Origin: Biscogniauxia marginata
Lineage: Eukaryota > Ascomycota > Sordariomycetes > Xylariales > Xylariaceae
Direction of reading: 5' to 3'
NCBI GenBank assembly: GCA_022695795.1
Contig: MU404096.1
Location: 186,001 to 250,000 of the forward strand
DNA length: 64,000 nucleotides
Part shown: positions 36,001 to 46,666 of the stretch, piece by piece
Layout of the letters: each line of letters starts with the position of its first letter
How positions within the stretch are numbered: the stretch's first letter is position 1
The notes under the pieces: generated by a model
What the model saw: only the letters and a program-made list of their open reading frames with translations
Database searches by the model: none
Told to the model about the DNA's origin: nothing
Translations under genes and position numbers: made by a program

Positions 36001-37187
36001 CGACAGTCCTACACACCTGCATATAGATATATTAAAGCTCCGGCACCTACCGACCTACCTACCTTACCTGTCTAACAAACGCAAATACCGAGGGAGCAGA
36101 AAGCCAGAGCTCCCATCCCCATACACTTCTCTCTCTGCCAACCGAAACAGCAGCTGATCGCCCTGTTCGTGTAACTCACATACATACCTACCTAGGTAGG
36201 TACATCCACAAGTCAAAGTCTTTTCACGGATTACCTTAAACGGATCTCTTGCTGCAGATATAGGTATGGTGTAGGAACGTACCTACATATCTAAATATCA
36301 CATGCAACCGTCATTGGGACTGAGCCTACCTGTGGAAGGGAGGGTACTTTAACTCGAGTACCGAACATCTTAATAATTTACCGGGAGGCCTCTCTCTCTC
36401 TCTGTCTGTCTTATAAGTGAAGGATAAGTCAAATCAAGTACATAAATTGTGCTTTGCGTTGCGTTTGGGAATACTACCTTAGGTAGGCAGGGAGCTAGCA
36501 GCTTGCCTTTATAAACGTGGTTGGGTGTTCGTTGCCTATGAGAGATTTTGATATCGCGTGCAATCCTCGAGCCCGGCTCGCAATCCTTATTTTTCTTCCC
36601 GTGGGCAATGTGCAAATTTTAATTACGCGTATCTGCCTTATGATAGCTTAGCCCGTCGATACTTTACCTATCCATCCCTTAAAGGGATAAAACATCACTC
36701 AATATTTGAGCATAGGCGCAGTAGTAAGCCATAAAAGACTAGCTCTCAAGAGGAAGATGGAGCATCGTGGATGGGTCAGCATGATTCAAGGACATATATG
36801 TCTCTCAATAGTAATAGCAGGAAATTTGTCAGATTCAGGAATTTTCAAGGTATCATCCATCTCTCTCCCCAGCCGGAAAACGTGAACGAAGCGCGAAACG
36901 AACACTCCAAGTCCAAACGTGCCCGTTTGTCCTGTACGTATAATAATAGTCCAGTACGCCGTAACCCCCCAAAGACCTCGAGACAAAAAAGGAATAATGC
37001 TAAACCGTCATTTTCCTCTGTAACGTGGAAACGTGCCCTATGACGTCTTTCTCTCCTGCTTCTTGTCGCAGCCCCATTTTCGACTGCTACCCCCTCAACG
37101 TCATGTCAACCATGGTACGCCTTTCTCTTCTTCGATTTTGTCGGTATAACCCGAACTATGCGTTTCGAGTGGCAAAGTCTCGGTCGA

Positions 37188-38007
37188 TCATACAATCATC
37201 TGCGCAACACCCGCGCCGCCTAGAGTTTTGCTTCCAACGAAGGCTTGGCCCTTGATACCGGCAAGGGCGTAGCACAGGGCGGTCACGGTGAGGACGACGG
37301 CGGCGGCGATCAGACTGCTGGGAGTGACGATGATGCTGAGCCACTGGATGAGAGCCATGACGCCGTAAGTAGCGGCACGCATGTAGTTCGACGAGACCTT
37401 GCGGATGGCATTATCGAAAGCAGACGAGGTAGGGCAGATCCGGAGGAGTAGGGGCACTTCGATGAACAGGATGCAGAAAAATGAGACGCTGTTTGAAGAA
37501 GTTAGATGTCCCCGCCTTGCGAGCTTGCTTCTCGGACGAGGGAAGGAGGGGAGACATACAGGGCTAGGATGGCGAAGATGATTAGCAGGAAATGAAAGAG
37601 GTTGAAGAGGTTGGCGATGCCCAGCGCGAAGCATAAGATCATGGATAGAATCCCGAGCCTGTAAGCGTGAGAGGCGAAGACGAATTAGCTCCTGACATAG
37701 ATGTTGACTTCGGAGGGGGTAGGGAGTGATGATGTTCGCCTCCGTCCCCGCAGCCGCAGCCAGTATAACTCGACATTCAATACATTATATTGGCTGGGTC
37801 GGTCGATAGCGTCGCAACACGCGATGGCTCGAGGCATCATACAATAGGTAGGTAGGGTATTGTTGATCGGGTTGAGGCTTACCATTGCCCGTAGATACCT
37901 TTAGTTAGAGGTTAGCTTGTCGATGTTGATCATCGCAAAGTAATGTGGAGCAATCCCAATTATAACTTACTGAAGTTCCTTGTCGCGAACTCGTCCTTGA
38001 TCGACAT
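37188..38007 (-). CDS. TVP18: TVP18-like Golgi membrane protein (four exons, one of 16 nt)
   Basis: On the minus strand exons 38007-37971, 37898-37883, 37658-37560 and 37488-37188 give 150 residues; every junction is phase-consistent and restores conserved residues: NF-S-IYGQ-W across the tiny second exon and LAL-VSFF at the last join. The protein has four hydrophobic segments (about residues 19-36, 39-58, 80-100 and 105-125) and the family signatures NFSIYGQW, ILCFALGIANLF, IFIEVPLLLRICPTS (here LFIEVPLLLRICP) and the C-terminal YALAGIKGQAFVGSKTLGG. Yeast Tvp18 is a tetraspanning protein of late Golgi vesicles, thought to act with other Tvp proteins in membrane trafficking. Length is normal (yeast 167). 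The introns are 72, 224 and 71 bp. The large open frame reading into the third intron is a shadow. Confidence 0.93.
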
Positions 38008-39867
38008 TTTGGCAGCGTGCGATGAAAAGCTTCTTGGGAGATTCTCTCAGGCGAGGCTGGTTCGGCTCGGGAGATGTTGTTGCTGTGGGATTACGACGAT
38101 GGCGGGAAAACCGGCACGGGGTTGGTGTTGGTGTAGGTAATATGCGATCAATGCGCGGGGACGTCTATTAAGGGTTCTGGTTTATATCTTGCTCGCAATA
38201 ACGGCGTGTCGATGTCGGGTGCTGATGTTGGTTGGCGATGCTCGTTTTTCGATTCTCAAGACAAAGGCAATAATAAAGTGATTTCTGGGAGAAGTTGTTA
38301 AACCCTGATGACTGTGACAGATGTCCAGATGTGTCCAATTGAGAGCTTGGGTGGATCCTTTCTAGAATCGTAAGGTTCGAGGTTCCCAGCAATGTACATC
38401 TGCATCTACATTGGGTACGGTGCTACAAAGAACATACATGTAAGCCCACATACGCAAGCGCCTCGCCGCAGCGCACAGGACCCACATAAACCTAGGTCAT
38501 GTAGGCCTGTACCTATGTACCATCGTATCTACAACAGTTATTCTATAGGTAGGTACCTACTTGATAGCTTAGGTACCTCCGGTCCTATTTGAAACCTCCG
38601 GGCCTGAAGAATGTTTCTTCACGACGATCTCCTATTTCCCCAGCAATGAGAGATTCCTTTTTATTTCTGCTCTTCTTTTCTTTTCTGTTTGAAACAAGGC
38701 GACACTATATAAACATTGCTACATACATATACCCCTATAAAGATAAGTATGTGAGCTAAACTTACGTGAATGTACTCTGTAAGTATACCTACATATGTAA
38801 CCCGAGTAACAGAACCAACTTGGCGCTTACCTACATTTAGGCCTCCAGATACCTACATGTATCCCCTCGAGCTAAGATGAATAGCAAACCGTACATGTTC
38901 GTATTCACGTCGTCGTCGTAGATTACGTATAAGTTGACGCAATAACTTCTTACGGCGCCTAGTTACTAGAATTAGGCATCTGCTTAATTACCTCTAGCTT
39001 AGGCTTATACACAGTAGGTATGTTACCAACATGACGTCTGTTATGAATCCTTCGAACCTTTGACCTGGTATATTAGGTAGGTTCCTTGGCTTCCAACTCA
39101 TCTCCCACAGTCATCACAGAATCTTAGTAAATACCCACATGTATTCCAAACTTCTCGTCAGCCACAATTTGCTCCAGAACTTGCTACCTATTTTTTTTAA
39201 ACAAATAGATGGTGACTATACATAGAGCAGGTAGTATGTATAATATAGAACTATTGACTTCATTGGGCATATGATCACACCACGACGAGCTGCGGGGGAT
39301 CCCTGTCGCTATGATGAAGGGATTGCGAAAATGTTATCCCTTTCGCGCATTCCACAGAAGAACAGACACCTCAAGTCTGAATGCGAAGGTATCACTGCCT
39401 ACCTCACTTTGCCGCATCCGGTCGGCTCTGAAAAGAAGAATGTAAGTAGACAAGGCTCTATTTATGGGCGTGCATACATTCTCAATGTGGCGAGGGAAGA
39501 ACACGATGAACATCAGCCTCACAAGGCTCAAGCTCAAGCTGTCGACATTTGCCATGGGGGATGTCACGGAATCAATCAATAGCACAAGCGTGACTTGAGT
39601 TTTTCTGCTCCCGTTTATCATGGCCTGTACACGAGAAGGAAAGCAATGATATCGAGACGTGACGTTGTTAAAGAAGGCACAACTCAAGTTACCTCAATAC
39701 CTCTGTTTCGATACCTGCATCGACAACTGCTTGCTAACGCATAACCCCTTAAAGATCACGCTTGATCGATTAAACCAAAGTAAAAGGATGAGCTTCTAGG
39801 CTCGAAAGAAGGAAGCAACTGGGACAACGCTCCATCTTCTTGTCTTCCAAGGTGATCGTGGGCCACG
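38008..39867. other. Divergent intergenic region between TVP18 and the second P450
   Basis: No supported gene. TACCTA/TAGGTA words are dense at about 38500-38580 and 38700-39090. Confidence 0.55.
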
Positions 39868-41714
39868 ATGACAATGATGAGCGTCGCCATCCCAGAATGG
39901 TGGCCGCTCTCTACCGTCGCGACGTTCATTGTGACCATCATCACGGCCTACGCCGTCACGTACCAGCTGTCGACGCGAAAGCTGGATCCCCGGGAGCCCA
40001 CCGTCGTCGCGTCGCCTATTCCGTACGTGGGCCACATCCTGGGCATGGTGCTTTTAGGGGGTAGATATGTCAAGAATATAGGGTAAAGCCCACCACTTGT
40101 TCTAGCTTCCAACTTACCTACCTACGACGTGTTGCGGGCTTCTCTGACGTGGTAGAAAACGACACCAGGATACGGCATCGGCACCTTCCCATATTCACCC
40201 TGCCTGTGCCGAACTCGCGCATCTACATCGTGACGGACCCGTCCCTCGCGGCCGCCGTCCAGCGCGCGTCCAAGGCCCTCTCGTTCACGCCCGTCATCCC
40301 GGAGGCGACCGAGCGCGTCCTTGGGCTGGACGCGGAGACGATGAAGATCGTCCGCAAGAACCTCGACCCCGGTCCCGGCGACGAGCGCAGTTTCCTGGCC
40401 GACATCCAGGACATGGTGTATGCCTGGCTTGGCCCCGGCAGCTACCTGACCGAGTTGACCCTCGATGCCGCGCGGGAGCTGCAGAGCGAAGTCGCCACCT
40501 TCGCTGCATCGATCGACGCCGGCACGGGGGACTCCCGGGTGGCGGCGCCGCCGAGGGACCTGCTGGTGTGGATCCGGCACTTCGTTACCGCAGCCACCGC
40601 GAAGTACCTCTACGGGCCGCAGAACCCGATCGCGCTGGACCCGGGGCTCGAGGAGGCATTCTGGAACTTCGACCACGGGCTCGGGATGCTTCTCATGGGC
40701 ATGTTCCCGTCGGTCACGGCGCACCAGGCCTATGCCGGCCGGGAGCGGCTCGCGGGAGCGATCGCGCGTTACCTGGAGTCCGGGAGGCACGAGATGGCGG
40801 GGGCCTCGCGGATCATCCAGGAGCGAGTCAGGATTGCGCTCAGGCACGGCTGGACGCTGCGCGCCGCGGCCCGCTCCGAGCTCTCGTTCCTGTTCGCCGG
40901 TATCGTCAACATGACGACCACGACGTTCTGGATCGTGCTGCAGATCTTCGCCGACCCGGCGCTCCTAGCCACGGTGCGCGAGGAGGTCGGCCTGGTCCTC
41001 AAGCCCGCGGATAAAGAGGATGAGGATGAGGAAGAACATAACACTATCGGAAATGATGGCCGCAGCGGGGTCCGAACGAAATACCGTCTCAACGTCGCGG
41101 ACCTCCGGGAGCGCTGTCCGATGCTTGTCGCCGTGTACCGCGAGTGCCTGCGCCTGGGGTCGGACAACTACTCGACGCGCGTGGTGAAGGAAGACACGCT
41201 GCTCGCGGGCCGGTACTTCCTGCGCAAAGACGCCGTGGTCCAGATCGCCGGCGGCGTTATCCACGCCGACCCGTCGATCTGGGGCGACGACGCGGGAGAG
41301 TTCAACCCGGGTCGCTTTCTCCCGAAGAACAATAATAGTAACGGCAACGGTGGCGACGACACTGGACAACGGCCAGGAGCAGTAGCAGGAGCAGGGAGGC
41401 AAAACCAGGGGATCCACCCCGCGGCCTTCCGCGCCTTCGGCGGTGGCAAGACGCTGTGTCCCGGCCGCCACTTTGCGATGAGCGAGATACTGAGCTTTGT
41501 CGCGCTCGTGGTGCTGCATTTCGACATCGAGGGGGTCCCTCCGGACGGTGGTAGCAGTAGTAGCGGGAAGAAAAGAATCCGCGTGCCCCGGAAGAACGAC
41601 GGCGTGCTTCCCGTGCATATCCTCGAGCCCGTGACGTCGGTCATGGTCCGCATCGTGAGGCGGAGGGAAGGGCCCACAAAGGGGGATCTCTTGGATGTAC
41701 GGTTTGAGATGTAG
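39868..41714 (+). CDS. Cytochrome P450 with atypical I-helix (two exons)
   Basis: Exons 39868-40082 and 40169-41714 give 586 residues; the 86-bp intron (GTAAAG donor, CACCAG acceptor) joins KNIG to IRHRHLPIFTL in phase. An N-terminal anchor at residues ~14-32 (STVATFIVTIITAYAVTY) precedes the proline hinge. The ExxR (YRECLR), a PERF-like FNPGRFLP and the heme loop FGGGKTLCPG with its Cys are present; Lys replaces the usual Arg in that loop. The I-helix reads FAGIVNMTTTTFW, so the acid-alcohol pair (D/E then T) of ordinary monooxygenases is absent, as in prostacyclin-synthase/CYP7-8-like enzymes and other P450s that isomerise or use a pre-oxidised substrate. A Gly/Asn/Asp-rich insertion precedes the heme loop, and an acidic one lies near residue 385. 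GC at third positions is much higher than in the P450 at 23739-25473. The substrate is unknown. Confidence 0.9.
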
Positions 41715-43000
41715 GGGTCGTATTTGTGTATTTCTTCTTGGGGGGGTTATGTAAGTACCTATGAGAGAAGAGACTTTAGTCCGTGTATACATAGGCAAGT
41801 AAGTAGGGGTCAAAAGGGAAATCTAATAAGATATAAAAATGTTATTATATTAAAAACGGATTATCATAATATTAAGCAACTAAGTACCTACTTAATATAT
41901 GTTTTAAAAAAGAAAAGTCTTTTTCTTATTATAAGGTACTTAACAGATATTAAATTAATTATATAAAAATTTAAATTTAAATATACGTATATAAATAGAG
42001 GAGGAGGGTAGATAAAATCGAAACAAAATAAAGGGGCATATCGTGCCCTTTCTTCCCTTTTTTCTTCCCCTTTTTAACTTGGGAAAGAGGTATATTAAAG
42101 AGACTAGCTGGTATATATACGCACAAACTGACAAGAATCTACGATCTAGTTCCATACGCAAGTTAGGCAAGTCCAACATCACAATTCTAGAAGGCCTCAT
42201 ACCTAGGTATAGGTAAACTAAAGTATCATTGGGAAGGGGATATCAAGCAGGTTTAAACTGTTTTCTATTTACTTTCCAATCAAAAGATGTACACCGAATC
42301 ATTGTACTGCAACTGTATGTAGCGCTGCTACCTACTATCCTTGCTTTCTCCCTTACTCAGATCTTTGATATCGATCCTTACATGCGCAAAAAAAGGGTAA
42401 TAAAAGGAAAAGAAAAGAAAAACCGACACAACCGACTGACTACCTACTCTTTAGTACACCACTCTCCCCCCTCCCCTTCTTTCTCCCCCAACGGGTATCT
42501 CTTTTCTGATTCTGCCTAAGCTGGTATCCTATCCCATCCTCTCCCTCCCTTCTTCTCCTCCCCACTAAGGTATTCATATAAGTTCATGTTCGCATTCATT
42601 AGCCCCCCCTGTTCCCCTCTATTCCCAATTCCTATTCGTAAGCTGATTCCCTATGAAGAACAAAACAAGAATAAAAAAGAGGAAAAATCTGATCGCCGTT
42701 GGATCCTTTCCTTCTCTACGGGAAGGAAATCGGTGGCACGGGGATTCTCCTCTGAACACCACCCCTAACACATTGGTGGTATACTTGTGCCAATGCCCAA
42801 AATCTCCCTGTGTGCCGGACAACCAACCCAACTCCGTGATGTTAGATCGCTCTCTCCCTCTCCCCTCCTGGTTAGATAGAAGTACAATATGTCCGGTTGC
42901 CTTGCTTTCTCTCCTTTCCCTCATTCATTTTCCCACCCTGTCTTTTCTACAAATTTCAGGCAACAACACACGGCGACCCTTTTCGTAAGATCTGTCCAGC
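41715..43000. other. Convergent intergenic region between the P450 and MCM10
   Basis: Very AT-rich at 41820-41990; pyrimidine-rich at 42460-42620. No gene seen. Confidence 0.6.
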
Positions 43001-45715
43001 TTAATCGAGCATGAGCAGATCATCATCATCATCCTCAAGGACAACCATACCGCCTCGACCTCCTTGTCCCCCGAACCCCCCTTTCATACTAGCACTAGCA
43101 AGTTCGGGGCCGCCGAGGCTCTCACGCCCAGCCTCGCGGATGCCCTTCTCGGTAACAAATCGAGTCTTCTTACGCGCAGGCGGCTTGTCTCCCTTGCTGT
43201 TACCATCTTGACTTGTCGTGCTCTTGAAGCTCGAGGACGCTGGCATCGCCGTCGATGTTGTAGTTACCGTGATCATCGTCGTATTCGTCGCGTCATCGAA
43301 ACTGCTACCGCCCGGCCCAGCGCTGTCGAAGGAGGAAGATGGATTGTTGCTGCTACTGCTGGGACGTAGTTTCTCGCCCTCCCTCATACGCGCCAGCTTA
43401 TCCTTCAGCCCGCCGCCCCAGCCGAAGGCTGCTGTTGCTTTCGAGTTCGGCTTGAGATTTGAGTTTGTTGTTGTTCCGCCTACAGCGGAGGTAGAGTCTA
43501 AACTCCTCATTGAGGAAGAGGTGCTTGACACAGCGCTGTCGACGCGCTTGCGCTTGATGGGGCCGAGATTGATCTTCGGCTCCTTTCCTTTCCCTGGTAT
43601 CAAGCCCAATGTCTTGGCATCAAACCTTTGTCTTGGCTCTTCGGTCGCCTGCCCGGTTGCTGTAGTGGCTGTAGTGCCGGTGGATAAGGCGCTTGAGCCG
43701 AACTGGTTCCTGGCGGTGCTCGCTCTCTGCTGGAGGCCTGAAAGCATGTAATCTCTTCCGGCGCCACTACCGAGCTTACCAAGCTTCTTCATGAACTCGC
43801 GCTCTTTCTCCTCGGTAGCAAGGCGGCGTCGTAGGGCCTCACCGCGCTCGATCTGGCCCCCGACACTGCCGCCCAGCACTTCGTTGTCGATCATGTTGGC
43901 GGCAGAGGGCTTCGAAATAAACAATTGACTCTGTGTTTCACGATCGAAATTGCCTCGTGCCCGCTTTTTGGGGTCGTTCGCGTGGGACTCCCAGCTGTTC
44001 AGGCGGAATGGATTCTTGTATTTCCTGTCTCCTGATGACGTGGTGGGGCCGATACCAGTGTTGAAGGCGTTAATGTCGTTCCTTGCCTGCCGGTGTTTCG
44101 ACAACGCGTGGTTCATATGGAACTCGCAGAACTCGGTCCTCTTACGATTCACCCAGCTGTTGCAGTACTCGCCGTCCTTTTTGGTACTCTTGCAGAAACC
44201 TAGATCACGTGCGTTGCCTACCTCGAGGATTGTATCTTCGCCGCTGTTGATTACTAGACCAAACCGTCCCGTGTCAGTGCGACTAGGCGGTGGGGGCATG
44301 ACGGTTGGGTTCAGGATTGCGAGAAGCGTTCCTGGTGTGAGCTTCCAGTACCGCTCGAATCCCGAGTTGAAGAGGAAGAGTTCGAGTTCCCATTGTAGAT
44401 CGACGAGCTTTAGAACCATGTACTTCCCCCTTGAGGGGTCTGACTGCGTCTTCTCCCTGAGATTGCTTGGCGTGGGTTTGTGTGCGCGAGGCTCAGATTT
44501 CGAGGCTAAAATCCCGAAAACAACAATGTCCTGCTCAATCTCCGGTAGCTGAAAGTCTGGCGCTTTGACGTGCTGAAGAAGGTCCTTAATTCCGTATGTC
44601 TTCTTCCCAGCCAGGTTGCGCGTCAACACCGGATGCGGTATGATACGCTTCGAAAGATGGATGCTAGAGTATGGTTCGAATGCGGAGGCTTCTTCCTCGG
44701 GCACCTCTGAGGGCGGAACCTTATGGCCCGACGTCCTTGATTCTGTGCCATTCATTCTGCTTGATGATCGGGGTTCATCCTGTGTCGGCGGTCTCAAGCT
44801 TGGCACCGTGCTGCTGCGTTGAATATTCCCACCAGCCATAACATCCTCCCGGCTGAATTCTTGTGCTTCCATAGGCCTGTCGGGTATCTCCGTTGCTTTA
44901 TCCTTGAACTGATCGATCTCCTGCTTTCCTAATTCGAAGGCTGTACTTCTCGCCTTCCTTATTCTCTCCTGGCGTTCTCGCCGACTTGCTTCCTCTGTTC
45001 TGGCTGCCGTTAATCTCTCGTTGAAACTTTTCGGCCGTTCCCGGGGTACCGAGGTACTAGGTGTCGGTGTATGAGTTCTCCGAAGATAACCACCTTGTGA
45101 CGCATTTTGGTTCTCCTCGTGCTTCCTCATGATTGGCGCTCTCTTCAATGACACATCTTTCGCCCTTAGTCCCTTGTCTATACCTAGACGTACCCTACTG
45201 GGAGATGTGTTTTCTTGCGCTGTCTGGGCTCGCCTAACGGGTGATGCCGGGACTTGTATTTCGGCCTGAGACTGTGGTCGTAGAAAAGACGAGCCAGGTC
45301 GCGAGGATTCGGCGCGGGACTGAGCCCGCCTCGTAGCTAGGATATCGGACATTGATGATGATCCGGGACGGGAAGAGGTGGTTTCGATATCGAGTACCTT
45401 TTTCGTCTTTGCGCTTTGCAGTTTCTTCAACTTGAGTTTGGCTTGTATCGCAGCTAATTTTAATTGGAGCATCTCTTCGTCCTCCTCGTCGTCCAAGTCC
45501 ATTTCGTCATCATCTTCGTCATTGGTACGCCTGAGGTTCGTATATCTCGTAGCTAGCCCGGGTGTGGTCCGCCCCCTCTTGGTTGGAGAGGGTGATGGCG
45601 AAGATCGGTCGGCCAGCCGTCGCAGTCTTTCTCGGCCACCGGGCGTACTCAAGAGAGCTTCGTGGGGCGATCGCGGCGGCCATTGCGCCTCCGATTCGGC
45701 GCCTGATCCTGTCAT
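43001..45715 (-). CDS. MCM10: MCM10-like DNA replication initiation factor (single exon)
   Basis: An uninterrupted minus-strand frame of 904 residues. The N-terminal third is charged and disordered with a coiled-coil candidate (LKLAAIQAKLKLKKLQSAK). Residues ~390-500 match the Mcm10 OB-fold (EQDIVVFGIL, KYMVLKLVDLQWELELFLF, GTLLAILNPTVM). Directly after it, at ~500-530, stands the Mcm10 zinc finger, CKSTKKDGEYC followed by TEFCEFH, giving three Cys and one His ligand with the typical NSWVNRKRTEFC spacing. The C-terminal part contains FDAKTLGLIPGKG and basic patches. Mcm10 binds single-stranded DNA and the CMG helicase and is needed to activate origins and load polymerase alpha. It diverges from RNH202 over a 950-bp promoter that contains four ACGCG elements, suggesting G1/S expression. 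The acidic tail (LEDDDDDLLMLD) is the last element before the stop. Confidence 0.93.
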   Translation of the reverse strand: MTGSGAESEAQWPPRSPHEALLSTPGGRERLRRLADRSSPSPSPTKRGRTTPGLATRYTNLRRTNDEDDDEMDLDDEEDEEMLQLKLAAIQAKLKLKKLQSAKTKKVLDIETTSSRPGSSSMSDILATRRAQSRAESSRPGSSFLRPQSQAEIQVPASPVRRAQTAQENTSPSRVRLGIDKGLRAKDVSLKRAPIMRKHEENQNASQGGYLRRTHTPTPSTSVPRERPKSFNERLTAARTEEASRRERQERIRKARSTAFELGKQEIDQFKDKATEIPDRPMEAQEFSREDVMAGGNIQRSSTVPSLRPPTQDEPRSSSRMNGTESRTSGHKVPPSEVPEEEASAFEPYSSIHLSKRIIPHPVLTRNLAGKKTYGIKDLLQHVKAPDFQLPEIEQDIVVFGILASKSEPRAHKPTPSNLREKTQSDPSRGKYMVLKLVDLQWELELFLFNSGFERYWKLTPGTLLAILNPTVMPPPPSRTDTGRFGLVINSGEDTILEVGNARDLGFCKSTKKDGEYCNSWVNRKRTEFCEFHMNHALSKHRQARNDINAFNTGIGPTTSSGDRKYKNPFRLNSWESHANDPKKRARGNFDRETQSQLFISKPSAANMIDNEVLGGSVGGQIERGEALRRRLATEEKEREFMKKLGKLGSGAGRDYMLSGLQQRASTARNQFGSSALSTGTTATTATGQATEEPRQRFDAKTLGLIPGKGKEPKINLGPIKRKRVDSAVSSTSSSMRSLDSTSAVGGTTTNSNLKPNSKATAAFGWGGGLKDKLARMREGEKLRPSSSSNNPSSSFDSAGPGGSSFDDATNTTMITVTTTSTAMPASSSFKSTTSQDGNSKGDKPPARKKTRFVTEKGIREAGRESLGGPELASASMKGGFGGQGGRGGMVVLEDDDDDLLMLD

Positions 45716-46666
45716 TGGTGTAAGCTAGATTGGTAGCAATGGAAATGACGACATACTGGGCGGCATCGTGGCCTACGCTCTCGTTTATCATGTGTCCCGT
45801 TTGACTTGCAGCACCCCGTCCCCTCACCAAACCTATATGCAACTGTACAAGCCCCCCTCTTATCTACCATGTGCTGAATAGCGGTGATCATACAGTGTGA
45901 TGTGGTTGCGACGATAGAAGGGCGTGGCTGTGGTTCCGGAGTACGACAGCGGAGTTGGAAATCCAGTTGGCGGACCCGGAAGATTGGAATCCAGAAAGAC
46001 AGAAAGAAAGACGAGACGAGACGAGATAATCTTGTTTCGCCGTAAACCTGTGCTGCTAGAACTACCTCACCGACTGAATGAATACTTGGATAGCGTTACA
46101 ACTGATGTGCCGAGAACAGTTGCAGAACCTCTGTAATTGAAAAGGTCAGGGTTCGTAAAAGTCCGCCTGGGTAAGATAAGTATCGATATGTGTTAACTGG
46201 GGGAATTGCAAAATGCCATAGCGAATATGTGTAAAGTGGTATTCATGCTCAGTGCGAGGATGCGTGTGATTGGCCGCATCAGGTTGTGGGGGAAACGCGT
46301 GTTTCCTTCTTTTTTCTGGGAAAACACGCGACTTCCATTTTGTAGACGCGACGTACATCTGTACCTGCCTTTAGACGCGCCATGCAAGGGAGGGTCCATG
46401 TACCTACATTTGTACGGACTTAGGTACCTGCGCACCTACCAAAATTGAGTACAGTATTCCGTAAGCAGATTAACATCCCGTAGTTGACTATACTTGATAC
46501 GTAAAGACATTTGACATTTACAAGACTCCATTGAACTATCCTCTTGGACGAATTGCAGCTTGGTAGGTCTCAATTGACTCGATTAACTCAATTCATCCAA
46601 CCTGTCTTCTCGAATCAAGGTTAGGTAGCAATTACTTGCTGCCATTACTATACGTCGAAGCTAAAC
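45716..46666. other. Shared divergent promoter of MCM10 and RNH202
   Basis: No gene seen. Contains the MCB-like cluster listed separately and a short GACGA repeat near 46010-46025. Confidence 0.65.
46295..46381. promoter_or_regulatory. Cluster of four ACGCG (MCB/MBF-like) elements
   Basis: AAACGCGT (ACGCGT at 46295-46300), ACACGCGAC (core at 46326), GACGCGAC (46345) and GACGCGCC (46374) fall within 87 bases of the MCM10-RNH202 promoter. ACGCG(T) is the binding core of MBF (Mbp1-Swi6), which drives G1/S genes in ascomycetes; both flanking genes act in replication or genome maintenance. The regulatory role is inference from motif and context. Confidence 0.55.

Larger units (their letters stand above)
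32147..37187. other. 5-kb region without a supported gene; simple repeats and TACCTA-rich DNA
   Basis: Contains TACTGG (32514-32541) and GGTGCT (32991-33050) repeats; a minus-strand frame at 32841-33134 spans the latter and starts with a signal-peptide-like segment (see findings). The stretch 35240-36320 is very AT-rich and full of TACCTA/TAGGTA words, including the 14-base palindrome CCTACCTAGGTAGG near 36188. Open frames at 34769-35170 (minus) and 36771-37043 (plus) have no recognisable content. Confidence 0.5.

Noticed and set aside
23739..41714. Secondary-metabolite cluster built on the two P450 genes
   Set aside because: The P450s are 14 kb apart with housekeeping genes (AIM21, TVP18) between them, and no synthase, transporter or pathway regulator is visible.
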